The position numbers were made by a program, and so were the translations under genes. Of a stretch of 59,151 nt of DNA, positions 44,218-52,970 are shown in pieces. The notes beneath the pieces were generated by a model. It worked only from the letters and a program-made list of their open reading frames with translations, made no database searches and was not told where the DNA came from. Position 1 is the first letter of the stretch, and the number at the start of each line of letters is the position of its first letter. Source of the DNA: OPU3-GD-OMZ sp964515235 (GTDB lineage: Bacteria > Pseudomonadota > Gammaproteobacteria > Methylococcales > Methylomonadaceae); assembly GCA_964515235.1 (NCBI GenBank), contig CAZEVO010000011.1, positions 1 through 59,151 on the forward strand, read 5' to 3'.

Positions 44218-45237
44218 ATGTTTACAGTAAAACCTTGGCTGGCAGTCATAGCCCTTGTGAGTGTAACCGGTGTGGCATCTGCAGCCAGTTGGACAGCCTT
44301 GCCGGAAACAGCACCCGCCCCGGCGAATAACCCGACAACGGAAGCGAAAATAGAACTGGGAAAAATGCTCTATCATGACCCCAGACTCTCTTCAACCGGA
44401 ACAGTCTCGTGTTCGTCTTGTCACAGTACCTTGTTAGGCGGTGAAGATAATCGTAAAGTCTCAATGGGTGTTCACGGTCAAACTGGCGGGCGTAGTGCGC
44501 CTACGGTGTGGAATGCTGCTTTTAATGACGTACAGTTCTGGGACGGCCGAGCAGCCAGTTTAGAAGAGCAAGCGGCAGGGCCTGTGACCAACCCAATTGA
44601 AATGGGCATGAAAAGCTGGAAACAAGTCGTGGCACGGTTAAAAACCATTCCCGGTTATCAAAGCGCCTTTGAAGCCGCTTTTGGTGCCGACTCAATTTCT
44701 AAAGACAATGCAACTAAAGCCATTGCTGCTTTTGAAAGAACCTTAATTACCCCGAACAGCGCTTACGATAAGTATGTGAAAGGTGATAAAAGCGCAATGA
44801 CCGAGCAGCAAATCAGAGGCATGAATACCTTTGCAGATACTGGCTGTACCAGTTGTCATGCCGCGCCGTTGTTTAGTACTACCGGGGTTTTTATGAAATT
44901 CCCAACCTTTAAAAACAATGCACTCAGAGCCCGTTATCATTTCGATAAAGATAAAGGCCGCGCTGAAGTGACTAAAAAGTCTGAAGACAACAATCTTTGG
45001 AAAGTCCCTACCTTACGTAATATTGCCTTGACAGCCCCTTATTTTCACAACGGTGCAGTGGGAACGTTAGAGGATGCAGTTAAAGTGATGGCAAAATTAC
45101 AGTTGAATAAAGACTTATCGACAGAAGAAACAGCTGATATTGTTGCTTTCTTAAATGCGTTGACCGGTGAATTTCCAGAGCATCGCAATCCACACCGCTT
45201 GCCGACTACGCCCAATACTCGTATTGTGACGAAGTAA
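44218..45237 (+). CDS. Di-heme cytochrome c peroxidase
   Basis: The 339-residue periplasmic protein has a signal peptide ending near ASA and two haem c sites, CSSCH (65-69) and CTSCH (210-214). The family motifs GKMLYHDPRLSSTGTVSCSSCH, VWNAAFNDVQFWDGRA, NPIEMG and LWKVPTLRNIALTAPYFHNGAV are present. It reduces hydrogen peroxide with electrons from a small cytochrome. The ATG at 44218 is chosen because GAGGAG lies seven bases upstream; a TTG at 44203 would place that site inside the gene. The gene appears monocistronic. Confidence 0.93.
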   Translation: MFTVKPWLAVIALVSVTGVASAASWTALPETAPAPANNPTTEAKIELGKMLYHDPRLSSTGTVSCSSCHSTLLGGEDNRKVSMGVHGQTGGRSAPTVWNAAFNDVQFWDGRAASLEEQAAGPVTNPIEMGMKSWKQVVARLKTIPGYQSAFEAAFGADSISKDNATKAIAAFERTLITPNSAYDKYVKGDKSAMTEQQIRGMNTFADTGCTSCHAAPLFSTTGVFMKFPTFKNNALRARYHFDKDKGRAEVTKKSEDNNLWKVPTLRNIALTAPYFHNGAVGTLEDAVKVMAKLQLNKDLSTEETADIVAFLNALTGEFPEHRNPHRLPTTPNTRIVTK

Positions 45238-45282
45238 GGTGTAGGGAATGTAACAGAACAGTTTTGCCTGGTCGGGCAACTG

Positions 45283-45313
45283 AAAAAAAGGGCGCTTTCT
45301 GCGCCCTTTTTTT
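45283..45313. terminator. Bidirectional terminator after the peroxidase gene
   Basis: GGGCGC/GCGCCC arms (45290-45295 and 45301-45306) with a TTTCT loop are flanked by seven As on the left and a T-run on the right. It can therefore end transcription from both convergent genes. Confidence 0.9.
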
Positions 45314-45334
45314 ATGGCCGGTTTCTAAGGCTCA

Positions 45335-46597
45335 TTAGCGTTCTTGATAGAGGTGACAGGCAGCTATTTTTTGGTCTATCAACTGCAGTTGTTGGCGGTA
45401 GGCGGCACTGGTGGTGGACTGGTATGTTTGTTTAAAGGCCGGCGCTAAAATGTTTTCCGGAAAGTCTCTGACATCGGGCATAAATGCGGTATAGCTGGTA
45501 ATTTTAGCCATTGTTCGTTGTAAGCGCCGGGCACTTGTTTCAGACTCGGTGGCGGCTTTGGCAAAGCGAATGCCGGCGCGGTTAGCCGCTAAATCAATAA
45601 AGCTAAAGCCTTTGCCGGCAGAGCCGTCGTGCAACTCTTTTTGTAGGCCCAAACGCTCTGAAAAGGCGGGGTTATTGATCGTAGATAGCAGTGCTGAAGA
45701 GATAAAATGCTTTGCCATGTCAACCCGTTGATACATAAAAACAGGTAGGAATTTCACTTTTTGTGGTGCGGTATTTTTAGGAAATAAAGCAGCCACATTG
45801 TGTTGCAGGGTGTACAGACCGGTGGCCAGAATAATGGCTTGATTTTCTTTGATTGGATCTAAACCCGGTGCTCTGGTTAAAGAGGCTTGAAAGAGTGTTT
45901 GTAGCAGGGTGGCTAAAGACAGACGCCAGTTCGGGTCGTGTTGCTTGACCGTTTGGACTAGATGGTGATGGTAAAAATCCAGAGCTTCAAGGTTAGCGCT
46001 GTGTGTCAGTAATTGTTGGGCAGTCGCATAAGCTTTAGGTGTCCAGTGATAATTGAGAGTTAGGGCCTCAGGGCTAATAGTCAGGCTGCGGATGTGGCGT
46101 GCGGCTAATAAATAATACTGGTTCAGGTCACTGTAGGTAATTAATGTTTCTAAATAAACATTGCCGTAATGATTAGGCAAGGATAGCGGGCCAAGGGTGA
46201 GTTCTGAGATGGTCGGTTGACCTTCTTGATTGGTTAACGTGAAACCCAGATTTAAATAAGGGTTAAGAGCGTTAAACGGGAGTTGAATACTGCTTTCAAA
46301 ACGAAAGTAATTCTCTTTTAAACGAACTTGTGCCGCACTATTAAAATATTGGTTAAGTAAATGGTTGGCGGCGATATTAAGATCTTTTTCTTCAAGGCGT
46401 AAAGTCTTAAGGGTTGCTAGCGGGTCCGGGGCTGCCTGACCATTGAGAATCATGCGCGCACGGCGGATATCTTTGGCTGTCAGTAGACTTTGGTATTCAA
46501 TGTGGGCGCGCTTCTCTGTGATATAGAACGCGAGTAAATACAGAATCAGTAATGGTGTTGCAAGTGCGAAAAAAAAGAGCCGGACAACAGTGAGCAT
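45335..46597 (-). CDS. Uncharacterised membrane-anchored protein
   Basis: I do not recognise this 420-residue protein. It has one N-terminal membrane helix (about residues 5-25) and a long soluble part, presumably periplasmic. The middle reads like beta-strands (YFRFESSIQLPFNALNPYLNLGFTLT) and the C-terminal half is helical, with DGSAGKGFSFIDLAANRAGIRFAKAA. No catalytic motif is evident. It follows the ppx/gppA gene by ten bases on the same strand, so a link to that gene is possible. The composition resembles its neighbours, giving no sign of recent transfer. Confidence 0.75.
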   Translation of the reverse strand: MLTVVRLFFFALATPLLILYLLAFYITEKRAHIEYQSLLTAKDIRRARMILNGQAAPDPLATLKTLRLEEKDLNIAANHLLNQYFNSAAQVRLKENYFRFESSIQLPFNALNPYLNLGFTLTNQEGQPTISELTLGPLSLPNHYGNVYLETLITYSDLNQYYLLAARHIRSLTISPEALTLNYHWTPKAYATAQQLLTHSANLEALDFYHHHLVQTVKQHDPNWRLSLATLLQTLFQASLTRAPGLDPIKENQAIILATGLYTLQHNVAALFPKNTAPQKVKFLPVFMYQRVDMAKHFISSALLSTINNPAFSERLGLQKELHDGSAGKGFSFIDLAANRAGIRFAKAATESETSARRLQRTMAKITSYTAFMPDVRDFPENILAPAFKQTYQSTTSAAYRQQLQLIDQKIAACHLYQER

Positions 46598-46607
46598 TAA
46601 TCAGGTG

Positions 46608-48104
46608 TTACTCAAAAAAAAGTTGAAAACCAATATTGCTCAAATGTTTAGCCTCATCGTTAAGGTCTGCCAGAGTTAACGGGTATTGCGCCAGCCAGTC
46701 AGTTGGAAATTTGAGTGTGAGGGTTTGTTCGATTAAGGTACATTCAAAAGGCGGGAGATTAGCTTCGTTGCGGTTACGATGCAAAACGACGGCAAGGCGT
46801 AATAACATCGTTAAATAAACCATGGTTTTATCCCAGGGGCTGGGGAGGTTGTTAAAGGCTTTGAACGAAAGTTTACGACGGTGACTTAATACTAAGGTGC
46901 TCAGTAGCAGTTGGTCTTGTCGTGAGAAACCGGGCAAATCGGCATTCTCAATAATATAGGCGCTGTGTTTTTGATATTGATTGTGGGCAATGTCATGGCC
47001 AATTTCATGTAAGTCAGCGGCCCAGTTCAACCATTGTAACGCAAGATCAGACTCGATCGCTGGCGGTAGCGTGATTTGTGAGAGGAGTGATTTGAGCGTT
47101 TCTTTGATCTGGTTTGCGTGCTTTTTTTCGGTATGATAACGCTTGGCTAAGACCTTAATAGTATCAGAGCGGATGTCGTGGTTATGGATTCTGCCAACTA
47201 AATCAACAATTAATCCTTCCCGTAGTGCACCTTCAGAAACGGTCATTTGTTGCAGTCCTAAACTCATAAAGGTGGCATAAATAATGGCCAGACCGCCGGG
47301 CAGAATATCGACCCGTTCGGAATCTAGACCCTCTAGATTTATTTTCTCTAGGTCTTTTTTCTTAATTAAATAACGGACGAGTTTTTGCAGTCCGTCCAAA
47401 GTGATGCCATTTTTACTCCAGTTATTTTCAACCAATATTTGGTTAATAGAACGCAGGGTCCCGGAAGCACCAATAGCCTCGTCCCAGTGAGTAAAATGAA
47501 AATCACGTTGATAGGGTTCGAGTAATTGTTCGGCATGTAAAATCGCTCGATAAAATGATTTCTGGGTAATTTTGCCATTTTTAAAGAATTTCTGGCTCAT
47601 TGAAACACAGCCAATCGGCAGGCTTTCTTTTCGGTGCGACTTTTTTCCGGTACCAATAATATATTCGGTACTGCCGCCGCCAATGTCCATCACAAATCGT
47701 CTTTTAGCATTGGTTTCAAGGCTGTGAGCAACACCCTGATAAATTAACCGGGCTTCTTCTGTACCGGAAATAACATGGATGGGATGGCCGAGTGCCTGTT
47801 CTGCTTTGCTAATAAATTGCTGGGCGTTGCTGGCCGTTCTCAGTGTATTGGTACCGACAATCTGAACGCTACCGGCAGGGAATTGGCTGATACGTTGACC
47901 AAAACGCTCCAGACAATGGAGTGCCCGTTGCTGGGTTTCTTCCTCGAGATATTTATGTTTATCAAGACCGGAGGCAAGACGAACCATTTCTTTAAGACGA
48001 TCAACGGTTTGTAATTTGTCATCGGTCAGGCTACAAACTAACATATGAAAACTATTTGAACCGAGATCAACAGCGGCAACAAATTCAGGGAGTTTTTGAG
48101 ACAC
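46608..48104 (-). CDS. ppx: Ppx/GppA phosphatase (exopolyphosphatase)
   Basis: The 498-residue protein has the actin-like ATPase fold with AAVDLGSNSFHMLVC, NTLRTASNAQQF, SGTEEARLIYQGV, DIGGGSTEYIIG and ASGTLRS. A C-terminal HD-like helical part includes DLHEIGHDIAHNQYQKHSAYII. The family removes phosphate from polyphosphate or from pppGpp, and the two activities cannot be told apart by eye. The length fits both Ppx and GppA. ppk is not adjacent. The gene is divergent from the ABC-2 exporter genes. Confidence 0.88.
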   Translation of the reverse strand: MSQKLPEFVAAVDLGSNSFHMLVCSLTDDKLQTVDRLKEMVRLASGLDKHKYLEEETQQRALHCLERFGQRISQFPAGSVQIVGTNTLRTASNAQQFISKAEQALGHPIHVISGTEEARLIYQGVAHSLETNAKRRFVMDIGGGSTEYIIGTGKKSHRKESLPIGCVSMSQKFFKNGKITQKSFYRAILHAEQLLEPYQRDFHFTHWDEAIGASGTLRSINQILVENNWSKNGITLDGLQKLVRYLIKKKDLEKINLEGLDSERVDILPGGLAIIYATFMSLGLQQMTVSEGALREGLIVDLVGRIHNHDIRSDTIKVLAKRYHTEKKHANQIKETLKSLLSQITLPPAIESDLALQWLNWAADLHEIGHDIAHNQYQKHSAYIIENADLPGFSRQDQLLLSTLVLSHRRKLSFKAFNNLPSPWDKTMVYLTMLLRLAVVLHRNRNEANLPPFECTLIEQTLTLKFPTDWLAQYPLTLADLNDEAKHLSNIGFQLFFE

Positions 48105-48355
48105 AGATTTTAAGTCCTATGGATTACTGAAACGGTTTTTGTAAGATTCTGTTAAAATTATTGAGTTAAATGAACAATGTTGTCAAGTATCGTCTCATAT
48201 TAGGTTTCGTTTCGTTGCTTTTAGAAAAGGCGGATTGGCAGTTTGCCTTAATGAGAGAAAAGCCGGCTCAGTGTGCATAATGTGCCTGTTGTGGGAGATT
48301 GTAACGGGGTTATCAGCCGGTAACACCAGATTTTTAGCTTTAATTAGGTTGTCAT

Positions 48356-49264
48356 ATGAAAGCGTTATCCATCCGCAATTTAACTAAAACTTATGCCAAT
48401 GGCTTTACTGCTCTGCATGGGATTGACTTGGAGGTTGAAGAAGGTGATTTTTTTGCCTTATTAGGACCCAATGGTGCTGGTAAATCAACGGCGATAGGTA
48501 TTATTTGTTCATTAGTTAATTTGTCGGCCGGGTCGGTGCGTGTTTTTGGGCATGACTTACAGCAGCAGAGCGAACAGGTGAAGCAATGCATTGGGATGGT
48601 GCCGCAAGAAATTAACTTCAATCAGTTTGAAACAGTACAAAATATTGTCATCAATCAGGCTGGTTATTATGGTATTGCTCCTAAAGAGGCGCGGGCCCGG
48701 GCTGAAAAATGTTTGAAACAAATGCATTTATGGGACCAACGGCATACTGTGTCCAGACGTTTATCCGGGGGGATGAAGCGCCGGGTGATGATTGCCAGAG
48801 CATTAGTACACAACCCGAGGCTATTAATTTTAGATGAGCCGACCGCTGGGGTTGATATTGAAATTCGCCGTTCGATGTGGCAATTAATGCGCGAGGTAAA
48901 TGAACAGGGAACCTCCATTATTTTGACGACGCATTATCTGGAGGAAGCTGAAAGTTTGTGTCGGAATATTGCCATTATCGATAAGGGTATGATTATAAAA
49001 CATTCCAAAATGGTTGATTTATTAGCGCAAATAAAAGTCAATCATTTTGTTTTGGATCTAGCCCAAAGACTTATCAAGGCACCCGTTGTTGACGGCTATG
49101 AAATTGTGCAACTGGATAGTCAAACGCTACAAGTAGGTATCCCGGGGGAAAAAGGATTTAATCAGTTGTTTGCTGAGTTAACCCGACAGGGTATTTCAGT
49201 GTTGAGTTTAAAAAACAAATCGAATCGACTGGAAAGTTTGTTTCTGGATTTAGTGGGAGGTTAA
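48356..49264 (+). CDS. yadG: ABC-2 type exporter ATPase (YadG-like)
   Basis: The 302-residue ATPase has Walker A GPNGAGKST (38-46), signature RLSGGMKRRVMIARAL, Walker B LLILDEPTAGVD and the switch His in TTHYLEEAE. A C-terminal tail of about 80 residues is typical of drug/polysaccharide-type ABC-2 exporters. It is paired with the permease six bases downstream. Sequence and order match the YadG/YadH pair, whose substrate is not known. Confidence 0.88.
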   Translation: MKALSIRNLTKTYANGFTALHGIDLEVEEGDFFALLGPNGAGKSTAIGIICSLVNLSAGSVRVFGHDLQQQSEQVKQCIGMVPQEINFNQFETVQNIVINQAGYYGIAPKEARARAEKCLKQMHLWDQRHTVSRRLSGGMKRRVMIARALVHNPRLLILDEPTAGVDIEIRRSMWQLMREVNEQGTSIILTTHYLEEAESLCRNIAIIDKGMIIKHSKMVDLLAQIKVNHFVLDLAQRLIKAPVVDGYEIVQLDSQTLQVGIPGEKGFNQLFAELTRQGISVLSLKNKSNRLESLFLDLVGG

Positions 49265-49269
49265 GTTCT

Positions 49270-50034
49270 GTGCGTTACCGTATTGCACTGTTAACGATTG
49301 TGACGAAAGAAGTACGGCGGTTTATGCGTATTTGGCCGCAGACTATGTTGCCGCCTGCTATTACCACTGCCTTGTATTTTTTAATTTTTGGGACGCTAAT
49401 GGGTCAGCGGATCGGGGAAATAGCCGGTGCCAGTTATATGGATTATATTGTCCCGGGAATTATTTTAATGTCGGTGATCAGTCACTCTTATGCAAATGTC
49501 GTGTCATCTTTTTATTCGACAAAATTTCAGCGCCATATTGAAGAACTGCTGGTCTCACCAGTGCCTAACTGGGTGATTCTGGCAGGCTATGTAAGTGGTG
49601 GGGTTTGCAGAGGGCTATTGGTGGGAACGGTCGTGATTGGCATTTCATTATTGTTTACGACCATCCCTGTTATTCATTTAGGGTTGTCGTGCTTGGTGTT
49701 TTTGTTAACGGCCATTTTGTTTGCTTTGGCAGGCTTTATTAATGCCGTTTTTGCCGATAGTTTTGATGATATTTCTATTATTCCTAACTTTATTTTAACG
49801 CCTTTGACTTATTTGGGCGGGGTGTTTTATTCAGTTGATATGTTACCGGAACTCTGGCAAACAGTGTCCTTGGCAAATCCGATTTTATACATTGTGAATA
49901 GTTTTCGCTATGGGCTTATTGGTGTGACTGATATTGATATTACCTTGGCTTTAACGATGATCATTAGTTTTATTGTCGCCTTAATTGTTTTTAGTTTGTA
50001 TTTGTTAAATAAAGGCGTTGGAATTAAGCAATAG
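49270..50034 (+). CDS. yadH: ABC-2 type exporter permease (YadH-like)
   Basis: This 254-residue inner membrane protein has six predicted helices and the ABC-2 motif, with PPAITTALYFLIFGTLMG and FILTPLTYLGGVFYSVDMLPE. It starts with GTG six bases after the ATPase gene. The pair probably exports a hydrophobic or envelope compound, but nothing here identifies it. It converges on moeA with three bases between stops. Confidence 0.88.
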   Translation: MRYRIALLTIVTKEVRRFMRIWPQTMLPPAITTALYFLIFGTLMGQRIGEIAGASYMDYIVPGIILMSVISHSYANVVSSFYSTKFQRHIEELLVSPVPNWVILAGYVSGGVCRGLLVGTVVIGISLLFTTIPVIHLGLSCLVFLLTAILFALAGFINAVFADSFDDISIIPNFILTPLTYLGGVFYSVDMLPELWQTVSLANPILYIVNSFRYGLIGVTDIDITLALTMIISFIVALIVFSLYLLNKGVGIKQ

Positions 50035-50037
50035 CTT

Positions 50038-51309
50038 TTACAGTAAACCAGCAAAGGGTTGAACCGTCACCGGGTCGCCTTGTTGGACCGGGCCGCGGTC
50101 ATGTTCAAGAATAATGAAAGCATTGGCAAGACTCATTGAACGTAAAATACCAGACCCTTGTTTTCCTGTCATTTTAACCTGCCAGTGACCTTCTGCCGTT
50201 TGAGAGATGATGCCCCGTTGAATTTCTGTGCGGCCGGGACGTTTACGAATGGATTCGGTTGCGATGGCGGTAAATGTTGGGCAAACAGGACGGTTGGTTA
50301 GGCCGAGTATTTTGTCGATTGCGGGCAAAACGAATTGATATAAGGTAACCAAGACAGCAACTGGATTACCCGGCAAGCCAAAAAAAGGAGTGTCGTTGAT
50401 GCAACCAAAGGCTAAAGGTCGACCGGGTTTGATAGCAACTTTCCAAAATTCAATGGTGCCTAATGCGCGTAGGGCTTCTCGGGTGTGGTCGGCATCGCCC
50501 ACAGAAACGCCACCGGTTGAAATGATTAGATCACAGTGTTTGGCTGTTTCTTCAAAACAATGTTGTAATGATTTTGGGTTATCATCCAGTATGCCTAAAT
50601 TGACGACGGTGATATCCGGTCGTTCTAAACTGGCTTTAAGCGTATGGCTATTACTGTCATAAATACCACCGTCGGCTAATTCACTTCCGAGGCGATGTAG
50701 TTCATCACCGGTTGAGGCAATGGCGATACGGAGTTTTCGGGTGACGTCTATTTCAGTTAAACCCAGTGAGGCTAATAATCCAATATCTGCCGGAGTCAGT
50801 AATTTTCCGGCGCTTAACACCGGACAGCCTTGAGCAATATCTTCACCGGCTTGTCTGATATTTTGATGGTGCTTGTGGTTGTGGTCAATGGTAATGGTGT
50901 TGTCAACCTGTTCGACCTGTTCGACCTGTTCCTGCATAATAACCACATTCAGTGACTCAGGTACCGGTGCGCCGGTCATAATGCGAAGACACTGACCGGG
51001 TGCGAGTGGGGTGTTGAAAGGCTGTCCAGCATAAGCGGTTCCAGCAATAATCAATTTACAGGTATTGCCAGAGTCGGGTAAATCAGCACTATTGATGGCA
51101 TAGCCATCAACGGCAGAATTCCGATGGGGCGGCACATTAAACGGCGCGATAACCGAATGATATAAGGTTCGGCCGCGGGCTTGATCTAGTCCAACGCGTT
51201 GGTATTGTTGCAAGGGCTTAATTTGCGCTAAAATTTTATTAACTGCGTTGTTGCTTGTTATTAAATCGGGATCATTGAGGTCCGAGCAACTGCTTTTATT
51301 TTTAATCAT
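50038..51309 (-). CDS. moeA: Molybdopterin molybdenumtransferase MoeA
   Basis: MoeA inserts molybdate into adenylated molybdopterin. The 423-residue protein has the start region with ARGRTLYHSVIAPFNVPPHRNSAVDGYAI and MTGAPVPESLNVVIMQE. The MoCF domain has IASTGDEL, GGIYDSNSHTLKASL, STGGVSVGDADHT and PFFGLPGNPVAVLVT. A three-fold nine-base repeat gives EQVEQVEQVD after VVIMQ. Its start overlaps the soxA stop, so it is translated with the sox genes. It shares the cofactor route with moaA. Confidence 0.93.
   Translation of the reverse strand: MIKNKSSCSDLNDPDLITSNNAVNKILAQIKPLQQYQRVGLDQARGRTLYHSVIAPFNVPPHRNSAVDGYAINSADLPDSGNTCKLIIAGTAYAGQPFNTPLAPGQCLRIMTGAPVPESLNVVIMQEQVEQVEQVDNTITIDHNHKHHQNIRQAGEDIAQGCPVLSAGKLLTPADIGLLASLGLTEIDVTRKLRIAIASTGDELHRLGSELADGGIYDSNSHTLKASLERPDITVVNLGILDDNPKSLQHCFEETAKHCDLIISTGGVSVGDADHTREALRALGTIEFWKVAIKPGRPLAFGCINDTPFFGLPGNPVAVLVTLYQFVLPAIDKILGLTNRPVCPTFTAIATESIRKRPGRTEIQRGIISQTAEGHWQVKMTGKQGSGILRSMSLANAFIILEHDRGPVQQGDPVTVQPFAGLL
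50907..50931. repeat. Nine-base tandem repeat inside moeA
   Basis: CCTGTTCGA is present twice in perfect tandem plus seven bases of a third copy. It encodes repeats of Val-Glu-Gln in MoeA without changing frame. Confidence 0.9.
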
Positions 51310-52136
51310 TTTCGTACACTGGGCCCATTAACAGGAAGGCCGTTACTGATAGAACTCATATAATACTCCAGATGACGAAAGATCTCACTTTGAAGGGCAG
51401 GAGATTGCGCCCTGATTTGTTTATGGCAGCCAATAAAACGCTGATGTAAAGTTCCGACCCGCCCCCATTTTAACCGGTAAGTTGGCCAGTTGCTGGTTTG
51501 ACCAAGCAAAGGGCTTAGAATTTCAGTTCGAAGACGTTTGCCAGCATTTTGGATATGGCAACTGGCACAGGAAAAATTAAGTTGACCACGTCGTTGGTGG
51601 TAATATTTTTTCCCTTGTTGATAGGCCTGTTGGGCGCGAGGGTCAGAAGGGATGGTAATGGTAATAGGTTTATCTCTTGAAAGAAAGGTTAAGTAGGCGA
51701 CTAAATCAATTAAGGGTTGGGATGAAGGGGCTAATGGCTGTTCGTGGTTCTGTTGACGGCAACGGTTAATTGCTTGGCTTAAGGTGGTGACGGTTTGAGT
51801 TTTGAAATCCCAGTAGGGAAAGTGTTGGCTAATACCTTCCTGATAGTTAGGAAAGCAATCGTTGTAGTGGTGGCCATTATCAAAGGGTTGGGTAAACAAG
51901 TGTTGGCCGCGATCAATGGCAATTTCATAGGGTGGAAATTGTTCAATAGCAAGCCAGGATTGTTTGGCATCAGCATCAAGGGCATAGACGCCATTGGCAA
52001 AATCTTGGCGTGACAGTGTGGGAAACTGGTTAAAAAAGTGGTCTTGTAAATTCTTTTGGTCATCAAGAGGGGCGCTTGTTATCGACATGGCCCAAAGACT
52101 GCTTATAAGAAAGAGTCCGTAACGTAGCAGTTTCAT
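51306..52136 (-). CDS. soxA: Sulfur oxidation c-type cytochrome SoxA
   Basis: SoxAX joins thiosulfate to the swinging-arm cysteine of SoxY. The 276-residue protein has a signal peptide ending near TSA. Cys94 and Cys126 probably form the disulfide that replaces the N-terminal haem in the single-haem type. One CASCH haem site is at 190-194, and the Cys237 region (FIGCHKQIRA) matches the cysteine that ligates haem and carries the persulfide. The start overlaps soxZ and the stop overlaps moeA, each by four bases. No soxB is in the window. Confidence 0.93.
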   Translation of the reverse strand: MKLLRYGLFLISSLWAMSITSAPLDDQKNLQDHFFNQFPTLSRQDFANGVYALDADAKQSWLAIEQFPPYEIAIDRGQHLFTQPFDNGHHYNDCFPNYQEGISQHFPYWDFKTQTVTTLSQAINRCRQQNHEQPLAPSSQPLIDLVAYLTFLSRDKPITITIPSDPRAQQAYQQGKKYYHQRRGQLNFSCASCHIQNAGKRLRTEILSPLLGQTSNWPTYRLKWGRVGTLHQRFIGCHKQIRAQSPALQSEIFRHLEYYMSSISNGLPVNGPSVRK

Positions 52137-52444
52137 TTGATGAGGGTATCTTGAGAATCGCTATTGCCCTGATTATCAGTCCATTGAATAGTGATTTTAT
52201 CACCAGATTCTCCGCCTTTCATTTCAAAAGAAAAATAAGGGTTTTTGGAGATTCCGCTCGCCATATCCGTAGTCAGAATAATTTCATCATTATGTAGTAC
52301 GGTTAATTGCTGAATAAAATGGGCAGCGATGGTTTTTTTTGTTTCGTTATCGGTATTCAATCCTGTTTCCATGGGGTGGGCAATGAGGGTTCGGATTTGA
52401 GTGTTTCCTGACTGGCGTTTGGTGCGAATTTTAATACTGGACAT
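52133..52444 (-). CDS. soxZ: Thiosulfate oxidation carrier subunit SoxZ
   Basis: SoxZ pairs with SoxY to form the carrier of sulfur intermediates. The 103-residue protein has the Ig-like SoxZ sequence: IKIRTKRQSGNTQIRTLIAHPMETG, KNPYFSFEMKGGESGDKITIQW. The ATG at 52444 is chosen over one seven codons upstream, since it leaves a one-base gap after soxY and matches the family start. It has no signal peptide, as usual, and is exported together with SoxY. Confidence 0.95.
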   Translation of the reverse strand: MSSIKIRTKRQSGNTQIRTLIAHPMETGLNTDNETKKTIAAHFIQQLTVLHNDEIILTTDMASGISKNPYFSFEMKGGESGDKITIQWTDNQGNSDSQDTLIK

Positions 52445-52445
52445 G

Positions 52446-52922
52446 TTAGCCTCCACAACCGCCAAGCGTTACTTTAACTGTTTTATCGGTATAGTAATAA
52501 TGACCATTAGCTAAAACAATGCTAACAACCTCACTGGTTTCAGCCATTTTTAACCGGGCGGAAAGTTGGGTGGTCACTTGCGGTGATAGTGTGAAACGGG
52601 CAATCAGAGGAACCGGGTTTTTTTTAACTAAAATAAAAACACTTTCAGCCATTTCCAGAGTCGAAGAAACGGTGAAGGGGATGAGGGCGCCATTCTCGGC
52701 TATGCGAGGGATGGTCAGGGTGATGTCCTTGGAAGGGATCAGGGGTTGTCCGCCAGTGATTCGATTTAGGGCTGTTTGATATGTTAAATGGGCAAACTTA
52801 CTGATGGGCCAGATTGTTTTGCTTTGAGCCAGTAGTGGTTTTAACATGACGAGCGATGAAGCGATATAGGCTCCCCCTAACGTTAAAGATTTTTTTATAA
52901 ATTGGCGTCTTGTTTGTGTCAT
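52446..52922 (-). CDS. soxY: Thiosulfate oxidation carrier protein SoxY
   Basis: SoxY holds the sulfur substrate on a C-terminal cysteine. The 158-residue protein has a Tat-type signal (TRRQFIKKSLTLGG), an Ig-like body and the invariant C-terminal GGCGG with Cys156 as carrier residue. It leads soxZ and soxA closely. The gap to soxX upstream is 48 bases, enough for a weak internal promoter, though I see no clear one. Confidence 0.96.
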   Translation of the reverse strand: MTQTRRQFIKKSLTLGGAYIASSLVMLKPLLAQSKTIWPISKFAHLTYQTALNRITGGQPLIPSKDITLTIPRIAENGALIPFTVSSTLEMAESVFILVKKNPVPLIARFTLSPQVTTQLSARLKMAETSEVVSIVLANGHYYYTDKTVKVTLGGCGG

Positions 52923-52970
52923 AAGGAGTTAATAATCAACCAAGTTAAAATGATGCGGTATTGTTAATGC

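Noticed and set aside
44218..45237. MauG-type di-haem oxygenase
   Set aside because: Sequence motifs and length fit bacterial cytochrome c peroxidase, and no mau genes are near.
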